Shown in pieces: positions 1 through 8,889 of a stretch of DNA of 64,000 nucleotides. This DNA is from Rhodobacter sp. TJ_12. GTDB taxonomy: Bacteria > Pseudomonadota > Alphaproteobacteria > Rhodobacterales > Rhodobacteraceae. The DNA lies in NCBI RefSeq assembly GCF_020023995.1, contig NZ_NRRD01000021.1, positions 1-64,000 on the forward strand. The letters run 5' to 3'. The notes below the pieces were generated by a model, which saw nothing but the letters and a program-made list of their open reading frames with translations, did not search any database and was not told the origin of the DNA. A program made the translations under genes and the position numbers. How positions within the stretch are numbered: the stretch's first letter is position 1; each line of letters starts with the position of its first letter.

Positions 1-62
1 CCGGCCTCCTGCTCTTTGATCATCCCGATAATCTGTGCCTCGGTGAAACGGCTCTTTCGCAT
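1..62 (-). CDS. IS3-family transposase OrfA, N-terminal fragment
   Basis: The ATG at 62-60 (minus strand) has a good Shine-Dalgarno sequence (GAAGGAG) upstream. The visible codons read MRKSRFTEAQIIGMIKEQEA, the standard start of the helix-turn-helix OrfA of IS3-family elements (xKSRFTExQIIxxLKExExG). OrfA supplies the DNA-binding half of the transposase, normally joined to OrfB by programmed frameshifting. The rest lies beyond the left edge of the window. Confidence 0.85.
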   Translation of the reverse strand, partial: MRKSRFTEAQIIGMIKEQEA

Positions 63-127
63 TCGTCTGCTCCTTCAGGTTGGGCAGACTCTACATCAGA
101 TTGAGGGAACTTCCGGGGGGCAGGTCA
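1..127 (-). mobile_element. IS3-family insertion sequence, left end only (cut by window edge)
   Basis: Read on the minus strand, the ugd reading frame changes abruptly at position 127 into TGACCTGCCCCCCGGAAGTT, which looks like the terminal inverted repeat of an IS3-family element. About 65 bases further in, a Shine-Dalgarno GAAGGAG and an ATG open a typical IS3 OrfA reading frame. Only this end lies in the window, so the other inverted repeat and the target-site duplication cannot be checked. The junction is clear because the protein sequence upstream of it matches Ugd well and the sequence after it does not. Confidence 0.82.
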
Positions 128-1137
128 ACCACGACCTCGATCCCTTTCGCCTTGATCCGCTTCATAATCCCTTGGATGGAGCTTTGGCGGAAGTTGTCTG
201 ACCCGGCCTTCATCACAAGCCGATATACGCCGACGGTCGCCGGTTTCATGGCGATGATCCGGTCGGACAGGAAATCCTTGCGCGTCCGGTTCGCATCTAC
301 GATCGCCGCGATCAGGTTTTGCGGCACCTCTGAATAGTTTGCCAGAAGCTGTTTGGTATCTTTGGGCAGGCAGTAGCCGCCATAGCCGAAAGAGGGGTTG
401 TTGTAATGCATCCCGATGCGCGGATCGTGGCCAACGCCTTCGATGATTTGCCGGGTGTCGAGCCCATGTGCGAGCGCATAGCTGTCAAGCTCGTTGAAAT
501 AGGCCACGCGCAGGGCAAGGTAGGTATTGGCAAAAAGCTTCACCGCCTCGGCCTCGGTCGGATCGGTGAACAACACGGGGATGTCGCTGTCCAAGGCGCC
601 TTCGATCAGCAAATCCGCAAAGTCCCGGGCCCGTTCTGATTTTTCCCCCACCACGATGCGCGACGGGTGCAGGTTGTCGTAAAGCGCGCGGCCTTCACGC
701 AGGAATTCCGGGCTGAAGATAATCTGGTCACAGCCCAGACGCTCTGACAGCTCTTTCGTGTAGCCGACCGGAATGGTCGATTTGATCACGATCACCGCAT
801 CGGGGGCGATTTCGCGCACCTTGGCAATGACGGCGTCGACACTCGATGTGTCGAAGAAATGTGTCTGGGAATCGTAATTGGTGGGGGTGGCCACGATTAC
901 GAATTCTGCGCCTTCAAATGCCTCTTGCGGATCGGTCGTCGCGCTTAGGTTCAACGGTTTTTGCGCCAGATAGTCTTCAAGTTCGGTATCCACGATCGGG
1001 CATTTGCGCGCATTGATCTGTGCCACCCGGTCTGCATCGATATCCAGCATCCGCACTTGGTTGTGCTGTGCCAGCAATACCGCGTTTGACAGGCCAACAT
1101 AGCCAATCCCGGCGACGGCAATTTTCCGATCAGACAT
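91..1137 (-). CDS. ugd: UDP-glucose 6-dehydrogenase, 3' end replaced by an IS element
   Basis: This enzyme oxidises UDP-glucose to UDP-glucuronate with NAD+, a precursor for acidic capsules. The N-terminal Rossmann motif [13 protein letters not shown], the STIPVGYT segment, the FSPEFLREG segment and the catalytic cysteine motif [14 protein letters not shown] are all intact. The family is usually about 388 aa. Here native sequence stops at residue 337 (KGIEVVV), and the last ~11 residues ([11 protein letters not shown], then TAG) are read from the end of the inserted IS. About 50 residues of the C-terminal UDP-binding domain are therefore missing, and the product may be inactive or weakened. 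The gene is divergent from gmd. Identity is nearly certain; whether it still works is unknown. Confidence 0.93.
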   Translation of the reverse strand: MSDRKIAVAGIGYVGLSNAVLLAQHNQVRMLDIDADRVAQINARKCPIVDTELEDYLAQKPLNLSATTDPQEAFEGAEFVIVATPTNYDSQTHFFDTSSVDAVIAKVREIAPDAVIVIKSTIPVGYTKELSERLGCDQIIFSPEFLREGRALYDNLHPSRIVVGEKSERARDFADLLIEGALDSDIPVLFTDPTEAEAVKLFANTYLALRVAYFNELDSYALAHGLDTRQIIEGVGHDPRIGMHYNNPSFGYGGYCLPKDTKQLLANYSEVPQNLIAAIVDANRTRKDFLSDRIIAMKPATVGVYRLVMKAGSDNFRQSSIQGIMKRIKAKGIEVVVDLPPGSSLNLM

Positions 1138-1430
1138 GAATTATTCTCCGAATGCGTCTGTGAGCGGGCTCAGAGACTTGCGCCCCGCTACGCTTACTTG
1201 CGCGGACATTCGCGCGTGCCGCGGCGAAGGCCAAGCAGAAAGTTCAGCGATCCCGCCAGAAGCCAGCCGGCGCCCATCGGGCGGGCAGGCGCAAGACTGC
1301 GGCAGGGCATTTGCGGTTGTTTTGCCACTGGGGCGCAGGTAAATATCAGCGAAGATATAAAAGACAGGTCCGGACAGGCGCTTCGTGTCCGCTGCGCATC
1401 GGGAAGGCCGGACATATTGATGGACAAAGC
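1138..1430. promoter_or_regulatory. Divergent intergenic region between ugd and gmd
   Basis: No convincing gene lies in these 293 bases. The region must carry the promoters of the divergent ugd (minus) and gmd (plus) genes. An AT-rich patch with TATAAA at 1356-1361 is the best -10 candidate for gmd, but no good -35 is correctly spaced from it. Upstream in-frame codons could extend gmd to 1311, but they do not resemble Gmd. Confidence 0.4.
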
Positions 1431-2552
1431 ATGACGAAAACGGCCTTGATTACCGGCATCACGGGGCAGGACGGGTCCTACCTCGCGGAATTCCTTCTTG
1501 AAAAAGGATATGAAGTTCACGGCATCAAGCGCCGGGCCTCTTTGTTCAATACCCAGCGGGTCGATCACATCTATGAAGATCCGCATATCGATAATGCCCG
1601 GCTGAAACTGCATTACGGTGATCTGTCGGATACGTCGAACCTGACGCGGATTCTTGAGGAAGTGCAGCCCGACGAAGTCTACAACCTCGGCGCACAATCC
1701 CATGTCGCTGTCAGCTTCGAGGCCCCGGAATACACCGCCGATGTTGATGCGATTGGCACCTTGCGGCTTTTGGAGGCGATCCGGTTTCTGGGGCTGGAAA
1801 AAAAGACCCGGTTCTATCAGGCCTCGACCTCGGAACTTTTCGGGCTCGTTCAGGAAATTCCGCAGCGCGAAACCACGCCGTTCCACCCGCGCAGCCCCTA
1901 TGCTGTTGCCAAGATGTATGCCTACTGGATCGCGGTGAACTATCGCGAGGCCTATGGGATGTATGCCTGCAACGGCATCCTGTTCAATCACGAGTCGCCC
2001 CGCCGTGGCGAGACCTTCGTGACCCGCAAGATCACGCGTGGTCTGGCCAATATCGCCATGGGACTCGAACCCTGCCTCTATATGGGCAATATCGACAGCC
2101 TGCGCGACTGGGGGCACGCAAAGGATTATGTCCGCATGCAGTGGATGATGCTGCAGCAAGATACGGCCGAGGATTTCGTGATCGCGACGGGCGTTCAGTA
2201 TTCTGTGCGCGAATTCATCACCTGGACCGCGCGGGAATTGGGGATCGAGCTGGAATTCTCTGGTGAGGGGGTGGATGAAATCGCGACGGTCAAATCGGTG
2301 GACAATGCCATCGCCCCGATGCTGAAGGCCGGTGATGTGGTGATGCGCATCGATCCGCGTTATTTCCGCCCGGCAGAGGTGGAAACCCTTCTGGGCGATC
2401 CGACCAAGGCGAAGGAAAAGCTGGGCTGGACCCCGGAAATCACGGCGCAGGAAATGTGTGCAGAAATGGTTGCGGAAGATCTGCGGACCGCGAAGCGCCA
2501 CGCGCTTTTGAAAGCACATGGCCTGGATCTGCCGGTCAGCGTGGAGGGCTGA
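1431..2552 (+). CDS. gmd: GDP-mannose 4,6-dehydratase
   Basis: It converts GDP-D-mannose to GDP-4-keto-6-deoxymannose, the first step to GDP-L-fucose, in the cytoplasm. It is an extended short-chain dehydrogenase: the NADP motif [16 protein letters not shown] is at residues ~8-23, the active-site STSELFG and [10 protein letters not shown] follow, and [17 protein letters not shown] is diagnostic of Gmd. The ATG at 1431 gives 373 aa, the same length as E. coli Gmd, so it is preferred to the start at 1311. The partner fcl is at 6839 on the same strand, separated by other glycan genes. This pairing, together with the GT10 fucosyltransferase-like gene at 24238, points to fucose in the surface polymer. 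Confidence 0.96.
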   Translation: MTKTALITGITGQDGSYLAEFLLEKGYEVHGIKRRASLFNTQRVDHIYEDPHIDNARLKLHYGDLSDTSNLTRILEEVQPDEVYNLGAQSHVAVSFEAPEYTADVDAIGTLRLLEAIRFLGLEKKTRFYQASTSELFGLVQEIPQRETTPFHPRSPYAVAKMYAYWIAVNYREAYGMYACNGILFNHESPRRGETFVTRKITRGLANIAMGLEPCLYMGNIDSLRDWGHAKDYVRMQWMMLQQDTAEDFVIATGVQYSVREFITWTARELGIELEFSGEGVDEIATVKSVDNAIAPMLKAGDVVMRIDPRYFRPAEVETLLGDPTKAKEKLGWTPEITAQEMCAEMVAEDLRTAKRHALLKAHGLDLPVSVEG

Positions 2553-2643
2553 CAGGACCTGTCTTTGGACAGTGCAATCCCGTCTCCGGCCAGTCATAAG
2601 ACTTTGGGCGGAAATATGCAGGGCAGCGAAGGAGTAGATCGGG

Positions 2644-3396
2644 ATGTTTGATACTGCGAGTTTCTTGAAGGGGTTGGTATCCACCGCGACCGAGTTGCCT
2701 CATGTCACACTCGGGACCAAGTATGGGGCCTGGGAAATCCCTGAATTCGCGCTTGAAAGCTGCAAGACGGTTTATTCCTTTGGCGCCGGCACAGACATCA
2801 GCTTTGACGTCGCGGTGGCACATCGGTACGGGCTGACGGTTCACATCTTCGATCCGACCCCCGGCGCGAAGAAGTTCTACGACCGGGTCGTGAAAAATAT
2901 CCATAGCGCCTCTCCAGAGGGGATCATCCGGGCCGAGCACGAACAGCACTGGTATCGGGTGCCGGTCTCGGTCCTCGACAAGCTGCATTTCCATGAGATC
3001 GGGATCTGGGATGCGGACGATGTCGTGAAATTCTACAGCCCACAGAACGAGGCGCATATCTCGCATTCGATTGTCAATCTGCAGCGAACCGAGACTTATT
3101 TCGAGGCAAACGTTCGGCGCCTGTCGACCATCGTCGCGGACATTGGGGTGTCGCCCGATATTATCAAGATCGATATCGAAGGGGCAGAATACACTGTCCT
3201 TGCCGATTTCAGCAAGCAAGACATCCGGCCGCTGGTGTTCTGCATCGAGTTCGATGAGCTGAATCACCCGATGGATGACAACTGGCCGGATCGGATTACA
3301 CAAGCCGTGAACTCTTTGACAAATTTGGGCTACGTTTGCACCTACGCGACGGATGATGGTCTGTGTTTCGTGCGGAAAGAAGGCCTGCCTGCGTGA
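2644..3396 (+). CDS. FkbM-family SAM-dependent methyltransferase
   Basis: This 250-aa protein is probably an O-methyltransferase acting on a sugar of the polysaccharide. The Rossmann core is visible as VYSFGAGTDISFDVAVA (SAM-binding loop, ~40-56) and VHIFDPTP (acidic residue after strand 2). The FkbM signature IIKIDIEGAEYTVLADF sits near residues 173-189, followed by LVFCIEFDELNHP. A Shine-Dalgarno GAAGGAG precedes the ATG. It lies between gmd and an SGNH-like hydrolase, so a role in decorating the same glycan is inferred. The substrate cannot be read from sequence. Confidence 0.85.
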   Translation: MFDTASFLKGLVSTATELPHVTLGTKYGAWEIPEFALESCKTVYSFGAGTDISFDVAVAHRYGLTVHIFDPTPGAKKFYDRVVKNIHSASPEGIIRAEHEQHWYRVPVSVLDKLHFHEIGIWDADDVVKFYSPQNEAHISHSIVNLQRTETYFEANVRRLSTIVADIGVSPDIIKIDIEGAEYTVLADFSKQDIRPLVFCIEFDELNHPMDDNWPDRITQAVNSLTNLGYVCTYATDDGLCFVRKEGLPA

Positions 3397-3461
3397 GGCA
3401 TAAAGGGGTTCTCGGGAGCTTCGCACAGGTCGGCAACGGGCCTTTCTAGGAAATACGGAAG

Positions 3462-4463
3462 ATGACTGTGGAAAGCAAAGCGATGCGCGTGCTGGTTCTT
3501 GGCTTCAGCGTAACGGCAGAAAAGAACGGTTATGTCGAAGCGGCTGCCGAAAGGCTCGCGGCAGACGGGCTGCCGCGCCCGATAGATCTGCGTAAGGTCG
3601 GGCTCGGCGGGTTTCACCCGTCGAACCTGCCGCCACTGATCGACTACATCCTTGATAGGGAAAAGCCCGATGCCGTGGTCTTTGAGATTGCGACATCTTC
3701 TTTCCGCAATCAGACCAATGCAGACTTGAATCATCCGCCGATCCTCGCGGCACTGCTGAATGCCTGTCATACCCGCAACCTGCCCTGCGCCTTTCTGGAT
3801 CTGCCGAGAACAGATGTGGAGTTCGCAACGGACTGGGTGGTGACGCAACATGGCGATGCGTGTCGCCAGCTTGGCCTGCCCCATGCGGCTGTCGCGCCCT
3901 CAGAGGGGATGTTCAAGGATGTTGTCCATCCAACTCCGGACGGCATCGCAACGCTCTCAGACGCCCTTCTTGCGCTGCTGCGGGATTTGGTCGCCGAGCC
4001 GCTGATCGTGCCGAAGGCCATTGCTGCATCTGGGCGACAATCCTGTTTTGCCTTCTCTCGGGTTCTGGCCCCCGGTGCGGGCCGACGCTTTGAGCGTGCG
4101 GGGTTGGAGTTCACCTGTGCAGAGCTGCATCCCGGTCAGCCGCTGCACATCAAACTGCCGCAACCGACCCGGATCATCGGCCTGATGGCCATTGCCGGGC
4201 CGCGTTCTGGACAGATCAGGGTTGCGGTGCCCCAAGGCGAGGCCCGGACCGTGCAGCCCTATGATCCGTATTGTTACTATGAACGGATGTATCCGATGCG
4301 CATGGCGCCGTTTATGGCATCAGAACTGGTGTTGCAGCAACTTCCGGGTGTCCCGGAGGTGGATCTGCTAAAGGGGGAGAAGGATACCGGTCCGCGCATC
4401 GGCTATCTTGCCGCATTGTTCACATCCTATGATACGGATCCGGCCCAAGGTCTGAAACTGTAA
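3462..4463 (+). CDS. SGNH/GDSL-like hydrolase domain protein
   Basis: The 333-aa product has a degenerate SGNH hydrolase layout in its first ~190 residues: block I LVLGFSVTAEKNGY (candidate nucleophile Ser in GFSVT), a conserved Gly in VGLGG, block III-like VFEIATSSFRNQ, and block V DVVHPTPDG (candidate catalytic Asp/His). The remaining ~140 residues look beta-rich and unassigned. Such enzymes often remove or transfer acetyl groups on polysaccharides, but that role is inference. There is no signal peptide. An alternative start lies seven codons downstream (3483). The GT25 gene begins seven bases after the stop, so the two are probably cotranscribed. Confidence 0.65.
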   Translation: MTVESKAMRVLVLGFSVTAEKNGYVEAAAERLAADGLPRPIDLRKVGLGGFHPSNLPPLIDYILDREKPDAVVFEIATSSFRNQTNADLNHPPILAALLNACHTRNLPCAFLDLPRTDVEFATDWVVTQHGDACRQLGLPHAAVAPSEGMFKDVVHPTPDGIATLSDALLALLRDLVAEPLIVPKAIAASGRQSCFAFSRVLAPGAGRRFERAGLEFTCAELHPGQPLHIKLPQPTRIIGLMAIAGPRSGQIRVAVPQGEARTVQPYDPYCYYERMYPMRMAPFMASELVLQQLPGVPEVDLLKGEKDTGPRIGYLAALFTSYDTDPAQGLKL

Positions 4464-4469
4464 CAGCCG

Positions 4470-5321
4470 ATGACGGAGGCGCTGCCGATGACGGTAAACC
4501 CGCTGATCCCCAAGGGTCTGTTTGACCGGATTGTGGTTGTCAGCCTCCCCGCATCCGCAGATCGCAGGGCTCATATACGGGCCCACTTCGCACAGGTTGG
4601 AATTACGGATTACGCGTTCTTCGATGCTTGCGATGCGACGGCCCCGGAAGTGCATGCGCTGTTCGGCACAGACAGGGTTCTGCGCTATCCGCCCTGTTTT
4701 CGCTGCGGCAAAGAGGATTGCGGCAAGCCAGACTGCAACAATGTGCTGACGCCGCCGCAGGTTGCTGTTTTTGCGACCTATCTCAAGCTCTGGCAGCAGA
4801 TTGCCCAAACGGATGAGCGTGTTTTGGTTTGTGAAGACGATGTGATTTTTCATCCCTGGACCGGGGGCGTCTTGCAAAAACTCGCGGACCATATCCAAGA
4901 CGGACATCTGATATTCACCGGGGCAGAACCGGCCCTGCTGCGCCTTGGCTGGGCATTGTGTGCCGACCATGATGCGGCTCTCCCGTTCCGCGTTGACGAT
5001 ACCCTTCGGATGTCAAACCCATGCCATGCAGTGACCGGTGCCTATGCGCGGGCCCTTCTGGATAGCTTTGACCGTGTCGAACATACGGCCGATGTCTTTC
5101 AACACCAGCTTGCCCCGGTTGCGGCGCGGGGCGCGCGAACGGTTTTTCCGCCCGTCGCCTCGGAACTCTCATGGTCGGTCGGATCGCTGGAATCCCTGAT
5201 CCACCCCAAGGACCGACATGCCGATTGGCTTGAGGCGCAAGGGCGTTTAGATGAAGCGGCCCGCTACCGGGAACATGTTGCGCAGCACTTCCGCGAGCGG
5301 GCTCACAAAACCCCCTCATAG
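4470..5321 (+). CDS. Glycosyltransferase family 25 (LPS/capsule type)
   Basis: GT25 enzymes transfer hexoses to lipooligosaccharide or capsule acceptors. The N-terminus FDRIVVVSLPASADRRAHIR is the classical GT25 opening, and VLVCEDDVIFHP carries the metal-binding acidic motif. Between them lies an unusual four-cysteine insert, CFRCGKEDCGKPDCN (about residues 74-88), which could bind zinc. C-terminal motifs are weaker. An alternative start is six codons in (4488). The gene's last 19 bases overlap the tail of the convergent pyruvyltransferase gene. Confidence 0.85.
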   Translation: MTEALPMTVNPLIPKGLFDRIVVVSLPASADRRAHIRAHFAQVGITDYAFFDACDATAPEVHALFGTDRVLRYPPCFRCGKEDCGKPDCNNVLTPPQVAVFATYLKLWQQIAQTDERVLVCEDDVIFHPWTGGVLQKLADHIQDGHLIFTGAEPALLRLGWALCADHDAALPFRVDDTLRMSNPCHAVTGAYARALLDSFDRVEHTADVFQHQLAPVAARGARTVFPPVASELSWSVGSLESLIHPKDRHADWLEAQGRLDEAARYREHVAQHFRERAHKTPS

Positions 5322-6679
5322 ATAACCTGCCGGGTATATTGGGTCGCGTGTTCATCCAGCACTTTCAGGTGTCGGAAAATGCGCGCAAACGGGGTCTCTT
5401 CTTCCGTCGCCGGATTGATCCCGGCGATCCAGCCATGAGCCCTGCGCTCTGCCGGATCGCTGGGTTCGTAGGCCCAGCTAAACAGGCATCGAGTGCCGGG
5501 ATAGGCCTGCTTCAGCGCGGCGAGAAAAGCTTCCGTTCCGATGATATATTCCAGAAAACCGCTCATCACGATGACATCGGCAGCCACGTCAGGAAAGCGC
5601 GTCTCCCGGTTATAGTCGCAGATGAAAACATCGCCCTCACCCGGAACGCAATCGATCGGCTGATAGGCCTTCAGAGCCACATGCCGACGCAGGGATTGGT
5701 TGCCGGACCCGAACTCGATGACGCAGGCCCCTTCGGGAATGTGCCGCGCAATCCGTTGGTTCCGGGCATCCCAGGGCGGGGCATCCATGGCAACACGGGC
5801 CCAGCGGTCCAGATCTGTCTGCACCCGTGTGCCGGGGAAGGCTGAAAGGAAGGTATCAAGATCGGGCCGTATGGGGCCAAGACGCTCGTAATCGGCACAG
5901 GCCGCGGCGATCAGATCCTCCAGATCGCCTTCAAGTCCGGCCAATGGCGCCTGCGCCCGGGAGGCCTGTTCCATGCTTTGAAAATAGTCCCGAAATTTGA
6001 AACCATTGCCAACCACCCGGTCAGACAGTTTCATCCAGCGACAGGGGATGCCATAGGCATCTGCCAAAATCAGCCCATGCAAGGAACTCGACAGGATCGC
6101 GTCACAGGCGCAGACATCATCGATAAATCTCGTAATCCGCTGTTCTTCTGGGATGCCGGCCTGTGTGATATCCAGCACCCGGACATGCTCATGTGCCGCG
6201 AAACGTGCCAATGCGGGATGGTCTTGATCGATGTAATGCGGGATGATCCCGAGCCGATAACGCCGCTCAGGTTGCGCAGGACGATAAAACCTTGAAAACA
6301 GCAGCGCCGGATCGCCGTAGATCTCGGGGCAGGCGATACCGCGATCTAGCAGGCGCGTCCGGGTCATCGGGCCACGCACCGCGGCAACATGTGCTGGCTG
6401 CACGCCGGGCGTCAGAAAGGCCATCGTGTCCGATATTTCCCCGACGCCCCACAGGATGCTTCCGGCCGTGATCCATTTCATCGTGCTGCCGCAGATCATC
6501 AGATGCGGCTCTGTGGTCATGTCGGTGTAATCCACAACTTGCGGAATATGGCCGACGACATAGTGGTAAATCGCTGGGCTGACCGCATCGCCCCAGTTCC
6601 AGATTTCATTTCGGGGACCACCGCCCGTCCAGCATCGGACGGTCTGCGCTCTGACCGGAGTCTTCGTCTTTGCCGACAT
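5303..6679 (-). CDS. Polysaccharide pyruvyltransferase fused to a methyltransferase-like domain
   Basis: Residues ~10-280 match the polysaccharide pyruvyl transferase fold: NWGDAVSPAIYHYV near the start, LMICGSTMKWI, AAVRGPMTRTRLLDRG, IYGDPALLF, and ILSSSLHGLILADAYGIP, which carries the conserved SSLHG motif. Such enzymes add ketal-linked pyruvate to sugars. Residues ~300-458 form a second domain with a SAM-binding-like loop CVIEFGSGNQSLRRHV and VIVMSGFLEYI, suggesting a methyltransferase-like module. The gene is on the minus strand within a plus-strand run and overlaps the GT25 gene tail to tail. The activity of the second domain is unproven. Confidence 0.78.
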   Translation of the reverse strand: MSAKTKTPVRAQTVRCWTGGGPRNEIWNWGDAVSPAIYHYVVGHIPQVVDYTDMTTEPHLMICGSTMKWITAGSILWGVGEISDTMAFLTPGVQPAHVAAVRGPMTRTRLLDRGIACPEIYGDPALLFSRFYRPAQPERRYRLGIIPHYIDQDHPALARFAAHEHVRVLDITQAGIPEEQRITRFIDDVCACDAILSSSLHGLILADAYGIPCRWMKLSDRVVGNGFKFRDYFQSMEQASRAQAPLAGLEGDLEDLIAAACADYERLGPIRPDLDTFLSAFPGTRVQTDLDRWARVAMDAPPWDARNQRIARHIPEGACVIEFGSGNQSLRRHVALKAYQPIDCVPGEGDVFICDYNRETRFPDVAADVIVMSGFLEYIIGTEAFLAALKQAYPGTRCLFSWAYEPSDPAERRAHGWIAGINPATEEETPFARIFRHLKVLDEHATQYTRQVIYEGVL

Positions 6680-6838
6680 GAAAGGCCCTGTCTGTTTTCC
6701 AGCGCGGGGGCGCGCGAAGTGGTTTGAAGAGCGGCACCGTTTGTGCCTAAATACCCTCTACATAACGACTTACGGCCATCAAAGAAACCGATCAGGGAAC
6801 ATTGCCGCACAGAGGCGCGGGGATGTGCGACAGGCGAT

Positions 6839-7807
6839 ATGACAAAAATTTACATTGCAGGCCATCGTGGCATGGTGGGCGGCGCTATTTTGCGTCGTCT
6901 CGAAGCGCGTCGGGCGGCAGGCGAAGATTTGACGCTTTTGACCCGAACGCATGCAGAATTGGACCTGACCAGCCAGCCGGCTGTGCGGGATTTCATGCAG
7001 GCCGAAAACCCAGATGTTGTGATCTTGGCGGCGGCAAAAGTTGGCGGCATTCATGCCAACAATACCTACCCTGCAGATTTCATTTATGAAAACCTGATGA
7101 TCGAATGCAATGTGATCCATCAAGCGTTCGCCGCAGGGGTGAAGAAACTGCTACAACTGGGATCGTCCTGCATCTACCCGAAAGCGGTGCCCCAGCCAAT
7201 GAAGGAAGATGCCCTGCTGACCGGCACGCTGGAGCCCACCAACGAACCTTATGCCATTGCAAAGATTGCCGGGATCAAACTTTGTGAAAGCTACAACCGC
7301 CAACACGGTGTAGATTACCGCTCTGTCATGCCCACCAACCTCTACGGGCCCGGCGACAATTTCCATCCCGAAAATTCTCACGTGCTTCCCGCGCTGATCC
7401 GGCGCTTCCACGAGGCGGCGCAGAATGGCACCGAAGAGGTGGTGATCTGGGGGACCGGCACCCCGAAACGCGAATTCCTGCATGTTGACGATATGGCAGA
7501 AGCAAGCCTGTTCGTGCTGGATCTGCCGCGCGATATCTATGAGGCCAATACAGAGCCGATGCTGAGCCATATCAACGTGGGTTCGGGGACCGATGTTTCG
7601 ATATTGGAACTGGCGCAACTGGTCGCCAAGATCACCGGTTACAGCGGAAAGATCTCGACAGATCCCACCAAGCCCGATGGCACGATGCGAAAACTGATGG
7701 ATGTTAGCCGTCTGTCCCGAATGGGCTGGACGGCCAGCATTAGTCTGGAAGCCGGAATCGCGGAAACTTACGCTTGGTTCAAACAGGCCGAAGGCCTGCG
7801 GATGTGA
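6839..7807 (+). CDS. fcl: GDP-L-fucose synthase (epimerase/reductase)
   Basis: It epimerises and reduces GDP-4-keto-6-deoxymannose, the Gmd product, to GDP-L-fucose using NADPH. The Rossmann motif [18 protein letters not shown] opens the protein; [29 protein letters not shown] and the catalytic YAIAKIAG (Tyr-x-x-x-Lys) follow, then [14 protein letters not shown], all diagnostic. The start at 6839 gives 322 aa, the normal family length. Earlier in-frame codons (from 6743) encode sequence not seen in the family. The gene is divergent from the pyruvyltransferase gene. Confidence 0.96.
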   Translation: MTKIYIAGHRGMVGGAILRRLEARRAAGEDLTLLTRTHAELDLTSQPAVRDFMQAENPDVVILAAAKVGGIHANNTYPADFIYENLMIECNVIHQAFAAGVKKLLQLGSSCIYPKAVPQPMKEDALLTGTLEPTNEPYAIAKIAGIKLCESYNRQHGVDYRSVMPTNLYGPGDNFHPENSHVLPALIRRFHEAAQNGTEEVVIWGTGTPKREFLHVDDMAEASLFVLDLPRDIYEANTEPMLSHINVGSGTDVSILELAQLVAKITGYSGKISTDPTKPDGTMRKLMDVSRLSRMGWTASISLEAGIAETYAWFKQAEGLRM

Positions 7808-7916
7808 CCACGCGGGGGCGCCCCTTCGGGCGGCCTTAGCATTGACATGCCGACGTCGGCCCACCTAGGTTGCCAGCGCCGGAATCCGTCCAGCGGACTG
7901 CCAAAAGGATTACTGC

Positions 7917-8872
7917 GTGTCCGATTACAAACCCTCCTACACATGGCCCGCCAGCGTGCCGTTCCGGCTGTTCTACGAGTCTGGAAATCTGCGCGTCTTC
8001 ATCATCGAGAACGTGCAACACAACTGGAACTGGCTGTCCGAATGCGCCGAGGACATCCGACCGACGGATTACTTCTTCGTCATCGGCGGCTGGTATCAAA
8101 GTGAATCGTTTGCAAGCGAGGCCAATCAGATCTTCTCGCTGCTCAATCTGCGCAAGCAGAACTTCTTCATGATGTATAACTCCCCGCAGGAGAAGAGCAA
8201 TTTCGAGAAACAGGGCTTCCAGGGCGATGTGATCAATCACAATGCCTGGCTAAAGGAAAAGCAGTTCGGCGCGACGGGCGCGGCCAAGAAGTTCGACGCC
8301 GGAGCGCTTTCAAGCGCCACATGCTGGCGGAGAAGGTGAAAAACCTTGCGATCATCGCAGGCGATAACCACGGCAACGCCATCGCGCCGGTGCCGGAACA
8401 TGCGTGGCTCAATCCGCATAAGTTCACTCAGGCCGAGGTTCACCAGACGCTCAACGAGTCTCGCTGTGGCCTTCTGCTTTCGGCGATGGAGGGGGCCTGT
8501 TTTTCGTCCAGCGAATACCTGCTGAGCGGTATCCCAGTGGTATCGACCCCGTCCTTGGGTGGGCGCGATGTCTGGTACAATGACTACAATGCGATCATCG
8601 CCGAACCGAACCCCGATGCCGTGGCCGCTGCGGTCGAGACTTTTGTCGCCAATCCGCGCGATCCCGAGAAGATCATCAAGATGCATATCGAGCAGGCCGA
8701 GGTTTACCGGAAGCGCTTTGCGAAGGTCTTTGGTGACATTCTCAAGCGGCACGGAGACGGAGAGGTGGATGCGCATCTCTATTTCCGCCAGAATTTCACT
8801 CCGAAAATGCGGGCAGGCATGTGGCACGATGACATCGTGGCACTCTTTAAGGGCACCAAGAAGGCATCCTGA
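7917..8872 (+). pseudogene. Glycosyltransferase gene broken by a frameshift (paralog of the next gene)
   Basis: Two reading frames together match the intact neighbour at 8890-9852 from end to end. Frame one (GTG start at 7917, preceded by AAAAGGA) runs MSDYKPSYTWPASVPFRLFY to KKFDA at about 8300. The match resumes in another frame at about 8300 with RSAFKRHMLAEKV and continues to 8872, through a GT4-like segment LLSAMEGACFSSSEYLLSG. By comparison with the neighbour, the codons for IYVAR are missing, consistent with a 16-base deletion. Unless this is a sequencing error, the gene is inactive. Confidence 0.85.
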
Positions 8873-8889
8873 GCACAAGGAACAGCGCG

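Noticed and set aside
1194-2684. Long open frame on the minus strand opposite gmd
   Set aside because: The plus-strand frame is a textbook Gmd; the opposite frame encodes His/Gln/Arg-rich sequence of no family, the usual shadow in GC-rich genes.
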